Notes under the pieces: generated by a model
What the model was told of the DNA's origin: nothing
The model's input: the letters and a program-made list of their open reading frames with translations, nothing else
Database searches by the model: none
NCBI GenBank assembly: GCA_046154545.1
Contig: JBJXGC010000108.1
Coordinates: forward strand, 1-12,790
Origin: JBJXGC01 sp046154545
GTDB taxonomy: Bacteria > Chloroflexota > Dehalococcoidia > Tepidiformales > Tepidiformaceae
DNA: 12,790 nucleotides
Direction: 5' to 3'
Position numbers and translations under genes: made by a program
In this document: one piece after another, positions 12,255 to 12,790 of the stretch
Layout of the letters: each line of letters begins with the position of its first letter
Numbering within the stretch: the stretch's first letter is position 1

Positions 12255-12790
12255 CTAACGCCAGCGCAGCACGAACGGCCCCGTATGGTCCTCACTGTCG
12301 ATCCGCAGGCTGAGCGTGCCCCCCGGGTGGCTGAAGGCCACCACGAGCTGCTCCCCGTTCAGCGCCAGCGGCGCCTGGGCCGCCACCGTCCCGTTCACCA
12401 TCACCTGGATCGGCCCCACGTGCTGCAGGGTGAACGTGTAGTTCCCCGGCGGCGCCGTGAACGAGGCTTCGGCCCGCACCCGCCAGCCGTCGTCCCTCAG
12501 GCCATCGAACGGCGCCCCGTCCGACTCCACCCGCAGGTCCCCCGTCCGCTCCAGCTTCGCCGGCTCGCTCCCCTCCGCCGCCTCGATCGCGAAGTACTGC
12601 ACCGTCCAGCGTTGCGGCTGCTTCAGGGCGAGCGAACCCCCGCCCGTCACCGGACCGGTCGTCACCGAGGACGGCCCCCGCCCATCCGACCTCCCCGGCA
12701 GCACCACCGAAAGCCCGACCGCCAGCGCCACCCCAAAGAGCACCAACCCCACCACCTCCCGCGTCCACCGGCGGGAAGCGTTCCGTGGGG
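12255..12790 (-). CDS. membrane-anchored PA14-like domain protein (5' end beyond the window)
   Basis: The frame is open to the right edge of the window, so the start is probably outside; an internal GTG at 12755 would begin inside the membrane segment and is unlikely. Visible order: a basic stretch (R-R-W-T-R), one hydrophobic span encoded at about 12755-12695, a Gly/Ser/Thr linker, then from about 12608 a beta-rich domain with W-T-V-Q-Y-F, G-D-L-R-V, G-W-R-V-R, F-T-A-P-P-G-N-Y-T-F-T-L and V-M-V-N-G. This order is typical of PA14-like carbohydrate-binding domains on cell-surface proteins. By the positive-inside rule the domain faces outward. It precedes the tail-like genes on the same strand with a 154-base gap, so co-transcription is uncertain. 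Whether the missing N-terminal part is a few residues or a whole cytoplasmic domain cannot be known. Confidence 0.65.
   Translation of the reverse strand, partial: PRNASRRWTREVVGLVLFGVALAVGLSVVLPGRSDGRGPSSVTTGPVTGGGSLALKQPQRWTVQYFAIEAAEGSEPAKLERTGDLRVESDGAPFDGLRDDGWRVRAEASFTAPPGNYTFTLQHVGPIQVMVNGTVAAQAPLALNGEQLVVAFSHPGGTLSLRIDSEDHTGPFVLRWR

Noticed and set aside
12101..12295. Upstream extension of the hub-like gene to an ATG at 12295, overlapping the PA14-like gene
   Set aside because: The added 65 residues are Cys/Arg/Pro-rich and cross the palindrome and hairpin of the gap, which looks like non-coding sequence.

Overview
This is a 12.8-kb window of GC-rich bacterial DNA with dense coding and short intergenic gaps. 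Secreted and membrane proteins carry long Thr/Ala/Pro/Ser linkers, there is a modular Ser/Thr kinase, and several genes lack clear ribosome-binding sites. I associate this combination with Chloroflexota (Dehalococcoidia or Thermomicrobia-like lineages). That assignment is inferred from style and rests on no marker gene.

Layout. (1) Positions 24-3340, all minus strand: a Uma2-family nuclease-like protein (24-641), a secreted protein with three cysteine-containing repeats (781-1677) ending at a strong terminator (720-756), and an apparent operon read fabI (2561-3340), GNAT acetyltransferase (2023-2550), then a 62-residue CxxC/CxxH protein (1835-2023). (2) Positions 3341-3756: a mostly non-coding stretch with a ~150-bp element bounded by a perfect 18-bp inverted repeat (3401-3550) and a doubtful small membrane-protein gene (3573-3707). 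(3) Positions 3757-9342, all plus strand: a small membrane protein, a ferredoxin reductase-type flavoprotein, a serine acetyltransferase-like left-handed beta-helix enzyme, a LOG-family protein, and an 835-residue transmembrane Ser/Thr kinase. The outer half of the kinase is a DsbA-like thioredoxin domain with a CPFC active site, followed by an unrecognised C-terminal domain. (4) Positions 9355-12790, minus strand and convergent with the kinase: two tightly coupled phage-tail-like genes (a hub-like protein with an Asp-box N-terminal region, and an OB-fold plus knob-like protein). They are preceded by a membrane-anchored PA14-like protein that runs off the window edge.

How the genes fit together. 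fabI is a core fatty-acid elongation gene and is probably ordinary chromosomal background. The plus-strand genes look like separately promoted single genes; three have a possible -10 element so close to the ATG that leaderless transcripts are likely. The most unusual protein is the kinase, whose architecture suggests that envelope thiol chemistry is coupled to cytoplasmic Ser/Thr phosphorylation. The tail-like genes enter from beyond the right edge, and whether they belong to a full prophage, a tailocin-like particle or a domesticated remnant cannot be decided here. No tRNA, rRNA, CRISPR array, transposase or integrase was seen.
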